In this document: piece after piece, positions 43,596 through 54,702 of the stretch
Position numbering within the stretch: the first letter of the stretch is position 1
Layout: each line of letters opens with the position of its first letter
Source of the DNA: Akkermansiaceae bacterium
GTDB lineage: Bacteria; Verrucomicrobiota; Verrucomicrobiia; Verrucomicrobiales; Akkermansiaceae
Assembly: GCA_024233115.1 (NCBI GenBank)
Contig: JACKQB010000002.1
Location: forward strand, 558,001-622,000
Reading direction: 5' to 3'
DNA: 64,000 nucleotides
Translations under genes and position numbers: made by a program
Notes under the pieces: model-generated
Databases searched by the model: none
The model's input: only the letters and a program-made list of their open reading frames with translations
What the model was told of the DNA's origin: nothing

Positions 43596-45701
43596 TCAGT
43601 GCTTGGCTATCTCATCGATGAAAGGCTGTAGATACTTCCCCGCCTTGACCGTCCCTACTCCCTTGATACGCATTCCCGCCTCCATGCTTTGAGGGCGTAA
43701 CCGGGTAAAACACTCCAGTGTCTTGTTAGGAAAAACCAGATAGGGAGGTATACCGTCCTCCCTGGCCAGCGCCGCGCGCAGGTCCTTGAGCCTGGAATAC
43801 AACCTGGAGTCGAAATCAAACTCTTCCAGCACGACCCCCTCTCCGCCGGCCATTGCCGTGGGCGCATGCCGTTCCGGCCAGACGATCCGGCAGCGCGACT
43901 TACCTAACATCACTTTTTCCCCGAGTGGTGTCAACGTCAGCAAGGGGTATTCACCTTTCTGGGTAAACACCAGTCCGGCGTCATGCATGGCGCGAAACAG
44001 TTCGTTCAGATACGCCGTGCCCATTTCCTTGAGTAGACCGTAGGTGCTCAGCGTGTTGAGGCGGACCCTTAGAATCTCCTGGGATTTGCTGCCCATCAGC
44101 ATTTGTACGACCCGGCCACGCCCAAACCGGCCCTCCCAGCCATTGGCTGTTTTCCGGCTCATCCTTGCAACGCCACTCAGCGCCTTGCGGACGATCAATT
44201 CCTCGGCATCGTTTTTGGCGGTCCGCGCATCGCCGCCGAAGGCATCCGAACAGACATCACAGGTGCCGCAGGTGCCGGCGTTGTCTTCACCAAAATACTC
44301 CAGGATCGCCTGCTGCCGACACTGCCGACCATAACACATCTGCACCATGGCATCGAGTTTCTGCCGGTCGCGGCGCTCTTTTTCCTCCAGTGCCTCCCGG
44401 TTGATGTCCAGGTCGCGGACAAGCACATCCGGGCGCTTGAGGCGCGTCCCCTTCATGCGCTTGCCAGGGATATCAAAACGCTCGACATAGCCGCCGCGCA
44501 TCAGGACCGCCAGGGCCGAGCCGACAGCCATGCCATTTTTCATCCCTGCCCCCTCCGCCATCTCGTCCATGGTCCTGCGGACTTCGAAGTTCTCATCAGC
44601 ATCATTTTGCAAAAACTGATAGATGTTACAAATTTGCTGGTACCCCGGGTTGGCACCCTCGATAAAGAATTCCTGTGTTCTCGTATCGGCATAGTTGAAA
44701 AACAACTCGCAATAGGCCTCGTCGCCGTCCCGGCCCGCCCGCCCGGCTTCCTGATAATAGGCTTCCACGCTGCCGGGGATTTCAAAATGGGCCACAAAAC
44801 GCACATCCGACCGGTCAATGCCCATACCAAAGGCATTGGTTGCCACCGCCACATCCGCCTTGCGGCTTATAAACTCGTTCTGCGTCCGCTCCCGCTCCTT
44901 CTCATTCATACCACCGTGGTAAGCGATGCATTTGACCCCCCAGCCAAACAAGGTCTCCGCCACTTCCTCAACACGCTTGCGGGTGGAGCAATACACAATC
45001 CCCGTTTTCCAATTGCTTATGATCTCCCTGAGCCGGGCATACTTCGCCGTATGTTTGTCCACCGATGTGATCGCCAGCGACAGGTTGGGTCGACTGAATC
45101 CACTCACCGTTTCGAACGGATCACGCAGGGCGAGCACACCGAGGATGTCTTTTCTAACAATCGGCGTTGCTGTGGCCGTGAGTGCCAGTGCCTGGGGGCG
45201 GCCCATTTTCTCCAGCACTTTCCCGAGGCGCATATACTCTGGACGGAAATCATGCCCCCACTGGCTCAGGCAGTGGGCCTCATCGACGGCGAAAAGTGAT
45301 ACGTTGATATCCTTGAGCGCCGCCATGAATGACTCGGCGCGAAACCTTTCCGGTGCAATGTAAACCAGCTTATACTCCCCCGACCTCATCCGGTCGATCC
45401 GGTCCCGCTGCTCGGGCCACCCGAGGGTCGAGTTGATCATCGTGGCCGGTATGCCCTTTTTCTGAAGGGCATCCACCTGGTCCTTCATCAGGGCGATGAG
45501 GGGCGACACCACGAGCGTCACGCCATCAAGGCACATGGCGGGAAGTTGGTAGCAAAGCGATTTACCACCACCTGTCGGCATCACCACCAGACCATCCTGC
45601 CCCGACAGGATCTGGTCCACCACTTCCTCCTGCCCGTCGAGGAATCCGTCGAAGCCGAAAAACTCCTTTAATGCCTCCAGGGGCTCTCGCACAGCTGCCA
45701 T
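43596..45701 (-). CDS. recQ: Second ATP-dependent DNA helicase RecQ
   Basis: 701 residues. Walker A PTGGGKS (42-48), DEAH (VDEAHCLSQWGHDFRPEY), TATATP, and motif VI QEAGRAGRDG. The zinc cluster is C-x6-C in MCYGRQCRQ plus CGTCDVC; RQC and HRDC (ALAREDGIPPYLVFPNKTL) domains follow. It differs clearly from the RecQ at 32480 and lacks its C-terminal HTH extension. No LexA-like box was noticed before it. Probably the housekeeping RecQ, or an alternative paralogue. Confidence 0.94.
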   Translation of the reverse strand: MAAVREPLEALKEFFGFDGFLDGQEEVVDQILSGQDGLVVMPTGGGKSLCYQLPAMCLDGVTLVVSPLIALMKDQVDALQKKGIPATMINSTLGWPEQRDRIDRMRSGEYKLVYIAPERFRAESFMAALKDINVSLFAVDEAHCLSQWGHDFRPEYMRLGKVLEKMGRPQALALTATATPIVRKDILGVLALRDPFETVSGFSRPNLSLAITSVDKHTAKYARLREIISNWKTGIVYCSTRKRVEEVAETLFGWGVKCIAYHGGMNEKERERTQNEFISRKADVAVATNAFGMGIDRSDVRFVAHFEIPGSVEAYYQEAGRAGRDGDEAYCELFFNYADTRTQEFFIEGANPGYQQICNIYQFLQNDADENFEVRRTMDEMAEGAGMKNGMAVGSALAVLMRGGYVERFDIPGKRMKGTRLKRPDVLVRDLDINREALEEKERRDRQKLDAMVQMCYGRQCRQQAILEYFGEDNAGTCGTCDVCSDAFGGDARTAKNDAEELIVRKALSGVARMSRKTANGWEGRFGRGRVVQMLMGSKSQEILRVRLNTLSTYGLLKEMGTAYLNELFRAMHDAGLVFTQKGEYPLLTLTPLGEKVMLGKSRCRIVWPERHAPTAMAGGEGVVLEEFDFDSRLYSRLKDLRAALAREDGIPPYLVFPNKTLECFTRLRPQSMEAGMRIKGVGTVKAGKYLQPFIDEIAKH

Positions 45702-45711
45702 ACGGTCCGCA

Positions 45712-45753
45712 GAAAAACAAAACCGCCCCGGGATAGCAACCCCGAAGCGGTTT
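45712..45753 (-). terminator. Terminator downstream of aqpZ
   Basis: On the minus strand AAACCGC ... GCGGTTT with an inner CGGG/CCCG pairing, followed by TTGTTTTTC. It lies between aqpZ and the minus-strand recQ and ends aqpZ transcripts. Confidence 0.75.
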
Positions 45754-45816
45754 GGACACGCGAATTCGCGCGGATTTTCAGGTTAGGGGTAAAGTGAGAC
45801 AGCCGTAAATAAGGAA

Positions 45817-46527
45817 TCAGTCTTCGCTACCGAGCCATTTGTAGACGATGCCAGCCAGCGCCGCACCAAGAATGGGAGCAGCCCAGAAAAGCCAGACCTG
45901 GGACAGGTGCCCTTCTGTCGAAAACAGCGCCGAGGCCAGACTCCGGGCCGGGTTTACCGAGGTGTTGGAAACTGGAATACTGATCAGGTGGATGAGGGTG
46001 AGCCCGAGGCCAATGGCGATCGGGGCAAAGCCCGCCGGTGCCTTTTTGGCAGTGGCACCGAGAATGATCATCAGGAACATGAAGGTCATGACTACCTCGC
46101 AGAGGAAGACAGCCCCCATGCCGTATCCACCCGGTGACAGCTTTTCAAAGCCGTTCGACGCAAATCCGGCTGCCTCGAAGCCTGTTTTTCCTGAAGCAAT
46201 GAGAAAAAGAACTCCCGCCCCGGCAATACCACCGACCACCTGGGCGACCACATAGGGTAACAGGTGAGTGGCTGGAAACCGTCCACCCAGCCAGAGTCCC
46301 ACGGATACCGCTGGATTCAGGTGACAACCGGAAATATGACCGATCGCATACGCCATGGTCATCACGGTCAACCCGAAGGCCAAGGCCACACCGACAAAGC
46401 CGATGCCGAGGTTGACTCCCCCCGGCTTGTCGAGGAAATAGGCGGCAAGTACCGCGCTTCCACACCCGCCCAGCACCAGCCAGAAGGTGCCCATCAATTC
46501 AGCTGCTAATTTTTTAATCATGATCAA
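45817..46527 (-). CDS. aqpZ: Aquaporin Z
   Basis: About 236 residues; start at 46527 (MIMIKKLAAE) or the second ATG at 46521. Very close to E. coli AqpZ: KLAAELMGTFWLVLGGCGSAVLAA, two NPA boxes (NPAVS about 71; NPARS near 193), and ASGKTGFEAAGFASNG. Six membrane spans; inner-membrane water channel. Single gene with its own terminator. Confidence 0.96.
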   Translation of the reverse strand: MIMIKKLAAELMGTFWLVLGGCGSAVLAAYFLDKPGGVNLGIGFVGVALAFGLTVMTMAYAIGHISGCHLNPAVSVGLWLGGRFPATHLLPYVVAQVVGGIAGAGVLFLIASGKTGFEAAGFASNGFEKLSPGGYGMGAVFLCEVVMTFMFLMIILGATAKKAPAGFAPIAIGLGLTLIHLISIPVSNTSVNPARSLASALFSTEGHLSQVWLFWAAPILGAALAGIVYKWLGSED

Positions 46528-46628
46528 ATAGTAGGTTACATGCCCCTAGACGGATCCGTCGATAGAAAATGTCACATCTGAACCAGTAAGCTCTTGAATA
46601 TTGTGGCTCGCGGCACATAAATCCCCCC

Positions 46629-48221
46629 ATGTCCACACCAGCAACACCCGCTAATTGGAAAACGTACCAAGACTCTCTCACCCGCTACCCTGAGCTCGGG
46701 TTCTCCATCGACACTTCACGGATGGATATCCCCGCCAACTACGCGGATTCACTTTCAAGCGAGATCACCCGTGCCTTCGACGGCATCAAGGCCATCGAGG
46801 CGGGCGAGGTCATGAACCCGGATGAAGGGCGCATGGTCGGCCACTACTGGCTGCGCAACGCTGAGCTCGCGCCTAACGGGGAAATCAAAAAACAAATCAC
46901 CCAGCCCATCGCTGACCTCAAGGAGTTTGCCCTCAAGGTGCGCCGTGGTGACATCACCACCCCGAAAGGTGCCCGCTTTGAAAACCTGCTGGTCATCGGC
47001 ATCGGCGGCTCGGCCCTCGGCCCCCAGTTCATCTACGAGGCCCTCGGCGCCGACAGCCCGCTGAAAACATTTTTCTTCGATAACACCGATCCCGCCGGTA
47101 TCGACACCACGCTTTCCGAAATCATCAGCGGCACCCATGGCGGGCTTGGCAAGACCTTGTCACTGGTCGTATCCAAATCCGGCGGCACACCGGAGACTCG
47201 TAACGGGATGCTGGAAGCGCAATCAGCCTATGAATCCACCGGCCTTGATTTCGGTCCACACGCCGTTGCCATCACCGGCGAGGGCTCCCAGCTGTACAAA
47301 TTCGCGGCTAACCATGGCTTCCTCGCCACCTTCCCGATGGAGGACTGGGTAGGCGGTCGCACTTCGGTCATGTCCACGGTCGGCCTCGTCCCGGCAGCAC
47401 TCCAAGGGATCGATATTGATGCTCTGCTCGATGGTGCCAAGGCCATGGACGAGCGCACCCGCGTCCCCAGCACCACAGATAACGCAGCCATGCAGCTCGC
47501 TCTCGCCTGGCATCACGCCGGCAACGGCAAGGGTGAAAAAGACATGGTCGTCCTTCCCTACAAGGACTCACTGGTGCTCTTTTCCAAATATCTCCAGCAG
47601 CTTGTGATGGAGTCATTAGGAAAGGAAAAGGATCTCGACGGCAACACCGTCCATCAGGGCATCGCCGTTTATGGTAACAAAGGCTCCACCGACCAACATG
47701 CCTATGTGCAGCAGCTGCGCGACGGGGTCGCCAATTTCTTTGCCACCTTCATCGAAGTCAGAAAAGGACGCACCGGCGAAAGCGTCGAAGTCGACCCCGG
47801 CACCATCGCTGCCGATTACCTCCAGGGGTTTATGCGCGGTACCCGGACTGCCCTCTATGAAAGTGGCCGCAAGTCCATCACCCTTTCCATCGAGGAAGTC
47901 AACGCCCGCACCATCGGTGCGCTGATCGCCCTGTTCGAGCGCGCCGTCTCCATCTACGCCCTCCTGGTCAACATCAACGCCTACCACCAGCCCGGTGTGG
48001 AAGCGGGTAAAAAGGCCGCCGGTATCTTCCTCGACCTCCTGCAGCAAGTGAAGGCCGCCCTCACTCCGGACGACTTGACAGCCGATAAAATTGCAGCAAG
48101 CATAGGAGCTGATCCTGAGGACGTCTACCACTGCCTCAATCACCTCGCCGCCAATGGTGCAGCCAGCCTTACCCAGGGCAACTCCCCGGCAGAAGACACC
48201 TTCTGCTCCCTCGTTAAATAG
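46629..48221 (+). CDS. pgi: Glucose-6-phosphate isomerase
   Basis: 530 residues. Interconverts glucose-6-P and fructose-6-P. Conserved LLVIGIGGSALGPQF, VVSKSGGTPETRN, and catalytic region GNKGSTDQHAYVQQL. It is the longer bacterial type used in glycolysis. ATG 46629; followed after 38 bases by a small exported protein gene. Confidence 0.96.
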   Translation: MSTPATPANWKTYQDSLTRYPELGFSIDTSRMDIPANYADSLSSEITRAFDGIKAIEAGEVMNPDEGRMVGHYWLRNAELAPNGEIKKQITQPIADLKEFALKVRRGDITTPKGARFENLLVIGIGGSALGPQFIYEALGADSPLKTFFFDNTDPAGIDTTLSEIISGTHGGLGKTLSLVVSKSGGTPETRNGMLEAQSAYESTGLDFGPHAVAITGEGSQLYKFAANHGFLATFPMEDWVGGRTSVMSTVGLVPAALQGIDIDALLDGAKAMDERTRVPSTTDNAAMQLALAWHHAGNGKGEKDMVVLPYKDSLVLFSKYLQQLVMESLGKEKDLDGNTVHQGIAVYGNKGSTDQHAYVQQLRDGVANFFATFIEVRKGRTGESVEVDPGTIAADYLQGFMRGTRTALYESGRKSITLSIEEVNARTIGALIALFERAVSIYALLVNINAYHQPGVEAGKKAAGIFLDLLQQVKAALTPDDLTADKIAASIGADPEDVYHCLNHLAANGAASLTQGNSPAEDTFCSLVK

Positions 48222-48259
48222 CGGGCCTCAATAAAAATAATAACAACAAAAAAACCACC

Positions 48260-48886
48260 ATGAAACCCCTCGCACTCATCACACTTGCCGCGCTGCTTGC
48301 CACCCCTGTTTTTGCCAAGGCACCGAAACCCATCCCCAAAAACGCGAGCCGCGTGGCGGTCTCTGCTTTTAACAGAGCCATCAACGACGCCTGTCGTGAC
48401 CTCACTGAGCAAAAGCCGGCAACCACACTACCGCAGCCAGTGCTCAAACTCGGCAAACAATGGCAGCCGAAGTGGCTGGTGGCCAAGGACGGCAGCGCGA
48501 TGATCGTCCGCTTCATGCCCGAAAACGATAAACGTCTCGAGTACGGACAGGTGGATGTTTATATCACCACCAAACCATTCACCACCAAGCTCAAGGAAGC
48601 ACCCAACGTCATGGACGAGGGCGCGGCCATCGAGTTCGAGATCCAACGCTGGCTCCCCCAGAAATGGAAAAACTACCAAATCCCGGCACTTAACAACCTC
48701 AAGCTGCGCGGATACGAGGACATGCAGAGCGGCGGAGCCGACAATGATGTCCACGCCACCGAACCCTTCGCCATCAAAACCCAAAGCGGCAAGGTCTACT
48801 GGCTGGTCGTCAAAGCCGAGTCCGGTTACCATAAATCCCTGGGTATGACACTCCAGAAAGCACTGAATGCCCTGGCATTTGAGTAA
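48260..48886 (+). CDS. Exported protein of unknown function
   Basis: 208 residues with a clear signal peptide (MKPLALITLAALLATPVFA, cut about residue 19). The mature part is basic, without recognised domain; it has an RFMPENDKRLEYGQVDVYI segment and an acidic patch, and would fold as one soluble alpha/beta domain in the periplasm. Possibly cotranscribed with pgi. Confidence 0.65.
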   Translation: MKPLALITLAALLATPVFAKAPKPIPKNASRVAVSAFNRAINDACRDLTEQKPATTLPQPVLKLGKQWQPKWLVAKDGSAMIVRFMPENDKRLEYGQVDVYITTKPFTTKLKEAPNVMDEGAAIEFEIQRWLPQKWKNYQIPALNNLKLRGYEDMQSGGADNDVHATEPFAIKTQSGKVYWLVVKAESGYHKSLGMTLQKALNALAFE

Positions 48887-48995
48887 TCGGCCGACGAATC
48901 TCTGTGTTCTTCAACTTCAAACTTGAATCTTCCCGCGCGGCAACTCAGGCTGCGCCCGCCGCCCCACTCAATCGGGGCAGGTAACGATAGTTCCC

Positions 48996-50135
<1,140 letters not shown>

Positions 50136-50142
50136 AGTTACC

Positions 50143-50255
50143 AGTTATTTGTTATCGGTTATTAGGAACCTTCGTCATCACCTCCTAATCGATCACCATC
50201 CAATAACTCAACCACTCGCTTGCGCCCAATAACCAATAACAAATATCGAATAACT
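50143..50255. repeat. Intergenic inverted repeat between carA and purA
   Basis: AGTTATTTGTTATCGGTTATT (50143-50163, 20+1 bases) and a near-complementary AATAACCAATAACAAAT...ATAACT (50228-50255) form a long imperfect stem around a 64-base loop. No T-run on either side. AT-rich within a GC-rich setting. Confidence 0.6.
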
Positions 50256-50263
50256 TCCACCAC

Positions 50264-51532
50264 ATGAACACCATCATTTGCGGTCTCCAATGGGGAGACG
50301 AAGGAAAAGGCAAAATCGTTGACTACCTCACCGAAACGGCTGATGTCGTTGCACGCGGCCAGGGCGGCAACAACGCCGGCCACACCGTCATTGCCAACGA
50401 TACCAAATACGTCCTTCACCTCGTCCCGTCAGGCATTCTCTGGGAAGGCAAGACCTGCATCATCGGTAACGGCGTCGTCATGGACCCCGTCGGGCTTTGC
50501 AAGGAAATCTTCAACCTCGAGACAGCTGGCATCCCTGTCCCTGCGGAAAAACTGCTGATCTCCGACCGCGCTCACATCGTGCTCCCCTATCACTGCGAGC
50601 TTGATGCCGCCCGCGAAGCAGCGCTCGGCAAAAATAAAATCGGCACCACCAAGCGCGGCATCGGTCCAACCTATGCCGACAAGGCAAACCGGATCGGCCT
50701 ACGCCTCGCCGATATGTTAGAGGAAGGCACCGCCCGCGAACTCATTGCCATCCGCCTCGATGATGCCAACGAGATCCTGGAAAAACACGGTCTGCCTACG
50801 TTCACCGTCGATCAGGTCTGGGCAGCGGTCGCCCCCGCCATCGAACGACTCCGCCCCCACGTCACCAACACCATCCCTGTTCTCCACAAGGCATGGAAAG
50901 ACGGCAAAACCATCCTCTTTGAAGGTGCCCAGGGCTCTTTCCTCGATGTCGATTTCGGCACCTACCCCTTTGTCACTTCTTCTAACACCACCTCGGGCGG
51001 CGCCTGCACCGGCTCCGGCCTGCCACCGACCGCCATCGACCGCGTCGTCGGTGTCTGTAAAGCCTACACCACCCGCGTCGGCTCCGGCCCGTTCATCACT
51101 GAAAACGACGAAATCTCTGATTACTTCCACGCCCGCGGCATGGAGTTCGGCGCCACCACCGGCCGCCCCCGCCGCTGCGGCTGGCTCGACATGGTTCTGA
51201 TCCGCTACGCCTGCATGGTCAACGGAGTCACCGACCTCGCCGTCACCATTCTCGACGGCCTCGACGAGCGTGAAAGCATCCTCGTCTGTGTCGCCTACGA
51301 CATCGACGGGCAACGCCACGAGTTCCCACCCGCCAACCGCGCCGCCTGGAACCGTGCCCAGCCGGTCTACGAAGAACTCCCCGGCTGGCAGACCGATACC
51401 ACTGGTGCCCGCTCCTGGGACGACCTTCCTGAAAACGCACGCGCCTACCTCACCCGCCTCGGCGAACTCGCCGGAGCACCGGTCAGCTACATCGGTAACG
51501 GGCCCAAACGCGAGCAGACGATTGTGGTCTAG
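50264..51532 (+). CDS. purA: Adenylosuccinate synthetase
   Basis: 422 residues. GTP-dependent joining of IMP and aspartate, first step to AMP. The P-loop GDEGKGK lies near residue 11; NNAGHTV, GTTKRGIGPTYADK, FEGAQG, and the RRCGWLD region are all intact. A REP-like element begins at the stop codon. Confidence 0.97.
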   Translation: MNTIICGLQWGDEGKGKIVDYLTETADVVARGQGGNNAGHTVIANDTKYVLHLVPSGILWEGKTCIIGNGVVMDPVGLCKEIFNLETAGIPVPAEKLLISDRAHIVLPYHCELDAAREAALGKNKIGTTKRGIGPTYADKANRIGLRLADMLEEGTARELIAIRLDDANEILEKHGLPTFTVDQVWAAVAPAIERLRPHVTNTIPVLHKAWKDGKTILFEGAQGSFLDVDFGTYPFVTSSNTTSGGACTGSGLPPTAIDRVVGVCKAYTTRVGSGPFITENDEISDYFHARGMEFGATTGRPRRCGWLDMVLIRYACMVNGVTDLAVTILDGLDERESILVCVAYDIDGQRHEFPPANRAAWNRAQPVYEELPGWQTDTTGARSWDDLPENARAYLTRLGELAGAPVSYIGNGPKREQTIVV

Positions 51533-51600
51533 TAGGGCAGCTTTGCAAGCTGCCGACAACCCGCGCTCAGCCAGCCGACAGCTTACAAAGCTGTCCTACC
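51532..51600. repeat. REP-like hairpin pair (BIME-like) after purA
   Basis: GTAGGGCAGCTTTGCAAGCTGCC and, inverted, GACAGCTTACAAAGCTGTCCTAC to 51599. Both fold into perfect 8-bp hairpins; the two units are near mirror images. Third locus of this family in the window. Confidence 0.8.
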
Positions 51601-51873
51601 TTGACCCACGGCTACCACACGGGACGCGTTGTGGCCATCCGGGCAGCCGAGCATGGGTCCGCGTGTTCCATCTCTACCCGCATTTTCCAGTCCGCTCTCT
51701 CACGGTGTCTGCAAAAAAATGACGGGGAGTCCATTTGAGCTTTAAAAACGGGTGGATTTTACTACCATGCAGCTGGGTGGATCCGTGATGTATTTTTGCC
51801 AATGCCACCTTTGCCGGCCCCAGCCTAACGGGCTGAACAACCTCAATCTAACTGCCCCTGTCAGGGGTTGGTC
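51601..51873 (+). other. Leader region of the P-type ATPase gene
   Basis: About 270 bases, no gene. Hairpins CAGCC-TAACG-GGCTG (about 51823-51837) and the palindrome CCCCTG-T-CAGGGG (51855-51867) stand directly before the ATG at 51874 and could limit initiation. A metal-sensing leader is conceivable, but I could not match a riboswitch class. Confidence 0.35.
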
Positions 51874-54582
51874 ATGAAAACGCTCAATAATATCAACTGG
51901 CATGAGTTGCCGGGCGATCAAGTGGTCGGGCTGCTGGAGGGAGACGCAGCCTCAGGCCTCACTGATAACGAGATTGAGGCGCGTTTGCGACAATTCGGGC
52001 CAAACCAAATGACGGCAAGAAAACGGCTCAGCGAATGGATGCGGTTCCTGCTGCAGTTCCACCAGCCGCTGATCTATATCCTGCTCGCAGCCACGGGGAT
52101 TACGGTGGCACTGGGTGAGTGGGTGGATGCCTCCGTCATCTTCGGTGTCGTTTTCGTCAATGCCGTCATCGGTTATCTTCAGGAGGCAAAGGCAGAGAAA
52201 GCCATCGACGCGCTGGCGGCAATGGTCGTCACCGAGGCCACGGCGCGGCGCGGTGGCGAAAAACGGCGGATTCCCTCGGTGCAGCTCGTGCCCGGCGATG
52301 TGGTGCTGCTCCAGTCCGGCGACCGTGTTCCCGCCGACCTGCGCCTGTTGCACCAGCGCAATTTACAAATCGAGGAAGCCGCACTGACCGGTGAATCCGT
52401 GCCGGTTGAAAAACAGACCGAGTCGTTAGGTGAAGGGTCAATCCTCGCCGAGCGCACAAATCTTGCTTTCACGGGTACGCTTGTGACCTACGGCCAGGGC
52501 GAGGGTATCGTCTTTGCCACAGGCGACCGGACCGAAATGGGCCGCATCGCGGGCCTGATGCACACAGCCGAGGATTTGCAGACCCCGCTCACACGCAAGA
52601 TCGCTCAGTTCAGTCGCTTGCTGCTATACGTGATCCTCGGGCTGGCCGCCGTCACGTTTGTCGTCGGCACCCTGCGTGGACAATCGTGGGTGGATATGTT
52701 TGTAGCCGCCGTCGCCCTGGCCGTCGGCGCGATCCCCGAGGGGCTGCCAGCGGCGCTGACGATTACCTTGGCAATCGGCGTTTCCCGCATGGCCAGGCGA
52801 CGTGCGATCATCCGCAAGCTGCCAGCCGTCGAGACACTGGGCAGTACCACCGTCATTTGCTCGGATAAAACCGGCACGCTCACGCAAAACCAGATGACCG
52901 TGCAGGAAATTTACGCGGGCGGGCGCACCTACCACGTCACCGGCAGTGGCTACGAGACAAACGGGGAGATCCACTACCAGCAATCCCCCGTGGTCATTGG
53001 CGAAAATGTCGCGCTTATTGAAACACTCGGCGCCGGGCTGCTGTGCAACGATTCACAGCTCGTTTGTGATGACGACGGCCGCACCGGCGTGCAGGGTGAC
53101 CCGACTGAAGCGGCACTCATCGTCGCCGCGCAGAAAGCGGGGCTTTCCGGGGAGGAGATGGTCGGACGCTTGCCGCGGATAGAGAGTATCCCCTTCGAGT
53201 CTGATTACCAATACATGGCCACCCTGCACGGCACCCGTAGCGAGCCTAAGATCATCTACATGAAAGGTGCGGTCGAAACCATCATCACACGCTGCTCCCA
53301 CACCCTCACCGATGACGGCGGTCTCGGACAGCTCGACAGGTCACTCGTGCTGCGTCATGCCGAGGATATGGCCGCACGGGGACTGCGTGTGCTTGCCTTC
53401 GCCCGGCGCGAAATGCCCACCGACCATGATGGTCTGGACCACGGGCATGTCACCGCAGAACTCACCTTCCTGGGTATCCAGGGCAAGCTCGATCCGCCGC
53501 GTCCCGAGGTCATCGAGGCCGTTGCCAAGTGCCGGAGCGCCGGCATCCGCGTGAAGATGATCACCGGCGACCACGTCCTCACCGCCAAGGCGATCGCGGC
53601 ACAGATCGGACTCGATGGCGGCACCGAAGTCGTCGCACTTTCCGGTCGCGATTTGGAAAAACTCAGCGACGGGGAACTGGCGGATGCCACCGAAACCACC
53701 TCCGTTTTCGCCCGTGTCGCGCCCGAGCAAAAACTGCGCCTGGTCAAGGCACTGCAATCACACGGCCAGGTCGTCGCCATGACCGGGGACGGTGTCAACG
53801 ACGCCCCCGCACTCAAGCAGGCCGACATCGGCATCGCCATGGGTATTACCGGTACCGACGTGTCGAAGGAAGCCGCCGACATGATCCTGACCGACGACAA
53901 TTTCGCATCGATCGAAGCCGCCGTGGAGGAGGGCCGCGGGGTGTTTGACAACCTCACCAAATTCATCGTCTGGACCTTGCCGACGAACTTCGGCGAGGGA
54001 CTGGTCATCCTTGCCGCCATCTTCGCCGGCACCACTTTACCGATCCTGCCGGTGCAAATTCTCTGGATCAACATGACCACCGCCGTCCTGCTCGGCCTGA
54101 TGCTCGTTTTCGAACCGATGGAACGCGGGATCATGAGACGACCACCACTCGACCCGAAGATGCCGATCCTCACCGGCTGGCTACAACTGCGCATACTGTT
54201 AGTCGCGCTGGTCCTGCTCGCTGGCTGCTTCGCGCTCTTCGCCTGGGAACAGCAACGCGGCGCAAGCGTGGCAGAGGCCCGGACGGTGGCCGTGAATGTC
54301 TTTGTCATGGTCGAACTTTTCTACCTCTTCAACTGTCGCAGCTTTACCCGCTCGATGTTCACCATCGGCCTGTTCTCGAATCCCTGGGTCATCTTCGGCT
54401 CGCTGGCGATGGTCGCGCTGCAACTGATCTACACCTACACACCGATGATGCACGCGCTGTTCCACTCCGCGCCCATCGGCCTCGACTCCTGGTGGCGCAT
54501 CCTCGCCGTCGCCACCTTCGCCTACCTCCTCGTCGGCATCGAAAAACAGATCACCAACCGATTCAAGCGACATAATTGTTAG
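51874..54582 (+). CDS. P-type cation-transporting ATPase (P2 type)
   Basis: 902 residues from ATG 51874; a TTG two codons earlier is less likely. Inner-membrane ion pump. N-terminal cation-ATPase domain, actuator TGESVPVEK, PEGLPAALTITLA before the phosphorylation loop DKTGTLTQNQMTV, hinge TGDGVNDAPALKQADIGIAMG, and a C-terminal six-helix domain. PEGLP and overall pattern fit Ca2+/Mg2+/Na+-type P2 pumps; the ion cannot be told from sequence alone. A universal stress protein gene follows after 120 bases. Confidence 0.92.
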   Translation: MKTLNNINWHELPGDQVVGLLEGDAASGLTDNEIEARLRQFGPNQMTARKRLSEWMRFLLQFHQPLIYILLAATGITVALGEWVDASVIFGVVFVNAVIGYLQEAKAEKAIDALAAMVVTEATARRGGEKRRIPSVQLVPGDVVLLQSGDRVPADLRLLHQRNLQIEEAALTGESVPVEKQTESLGEGSILAERTNLAFTGTLVTYGQGEGIVFATGDRTEMGRIAGLMHTAEDLQTPLTRKIAQFSRLLLYVILGLAAVTFVVGTLRGQSWVDMFVAAVALAVGAIPEGLPAALTITLAIGVSRMARRRAIIRKLPAVETLGSTTVICSDKTGTLTQNQMTVQEIYAGGRTYHVTGSGYETNGEIHYQQSPVVIGENVALIETLGAGLLCNDSQLVCDDDGRTGVQGDPTEAALIVAAQKAGLSGEEMVGRLPRIESIPFESDYQYMATLHGTRSEPKIIYMKGAVETIITRCSHTLTDDGGLGQLDRSLVLRHAEDMAARGLRVLAFARREMPTDHDGLDHGHVTAELTFLGIQGKLDPPRPEVIEAVAKCRSAGIRVKMITGDHVLTAKAIAAQIGLDGGTEVVALSGRDLEKLSDGELADATETTSVFARVAPEQKLRLVKALQSHGQVVAMTGDGVNDAPALKQADIGIAMGITGTDVSKEAADMILTDDNFASIEAAVEEGRGVFDNLTKFIVWTLPTNFGEGLVILAAIFAGTTLPILPVQILWINMTTAVLLGLMLVFEPMERGIMRRPPLDPKMPILTGWLQLRILLVALVLLAGCFALFAWEQQRGASVAEARTVAVNVFVMVELFYLFNCRSFTRSMFTIGLFSNPWVIFGSLAMVALQLIYTYTPMMHALFHSAPIGLDSWWRILAVATFAYLLVGIEKQITNRFKRHNC

Positions 54583-54702
54583 TTAAAAAACCATTCCGCA
54601 CGCCGCCGGCCACAATCGGGCTGATCGGTCTTGACAGGACTGCAACCTGTGCGGATGCTGTTACTGCAAACATCCTTTTTAAATCCTCATCCTGCCATTC
54701 CC

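Noticed and set aside
51868..51873. TTG at 51868 as the start of the P-type ATPase
   Set aside because: The ATG two codons later is a better start codon and gives a normal N-terminus.
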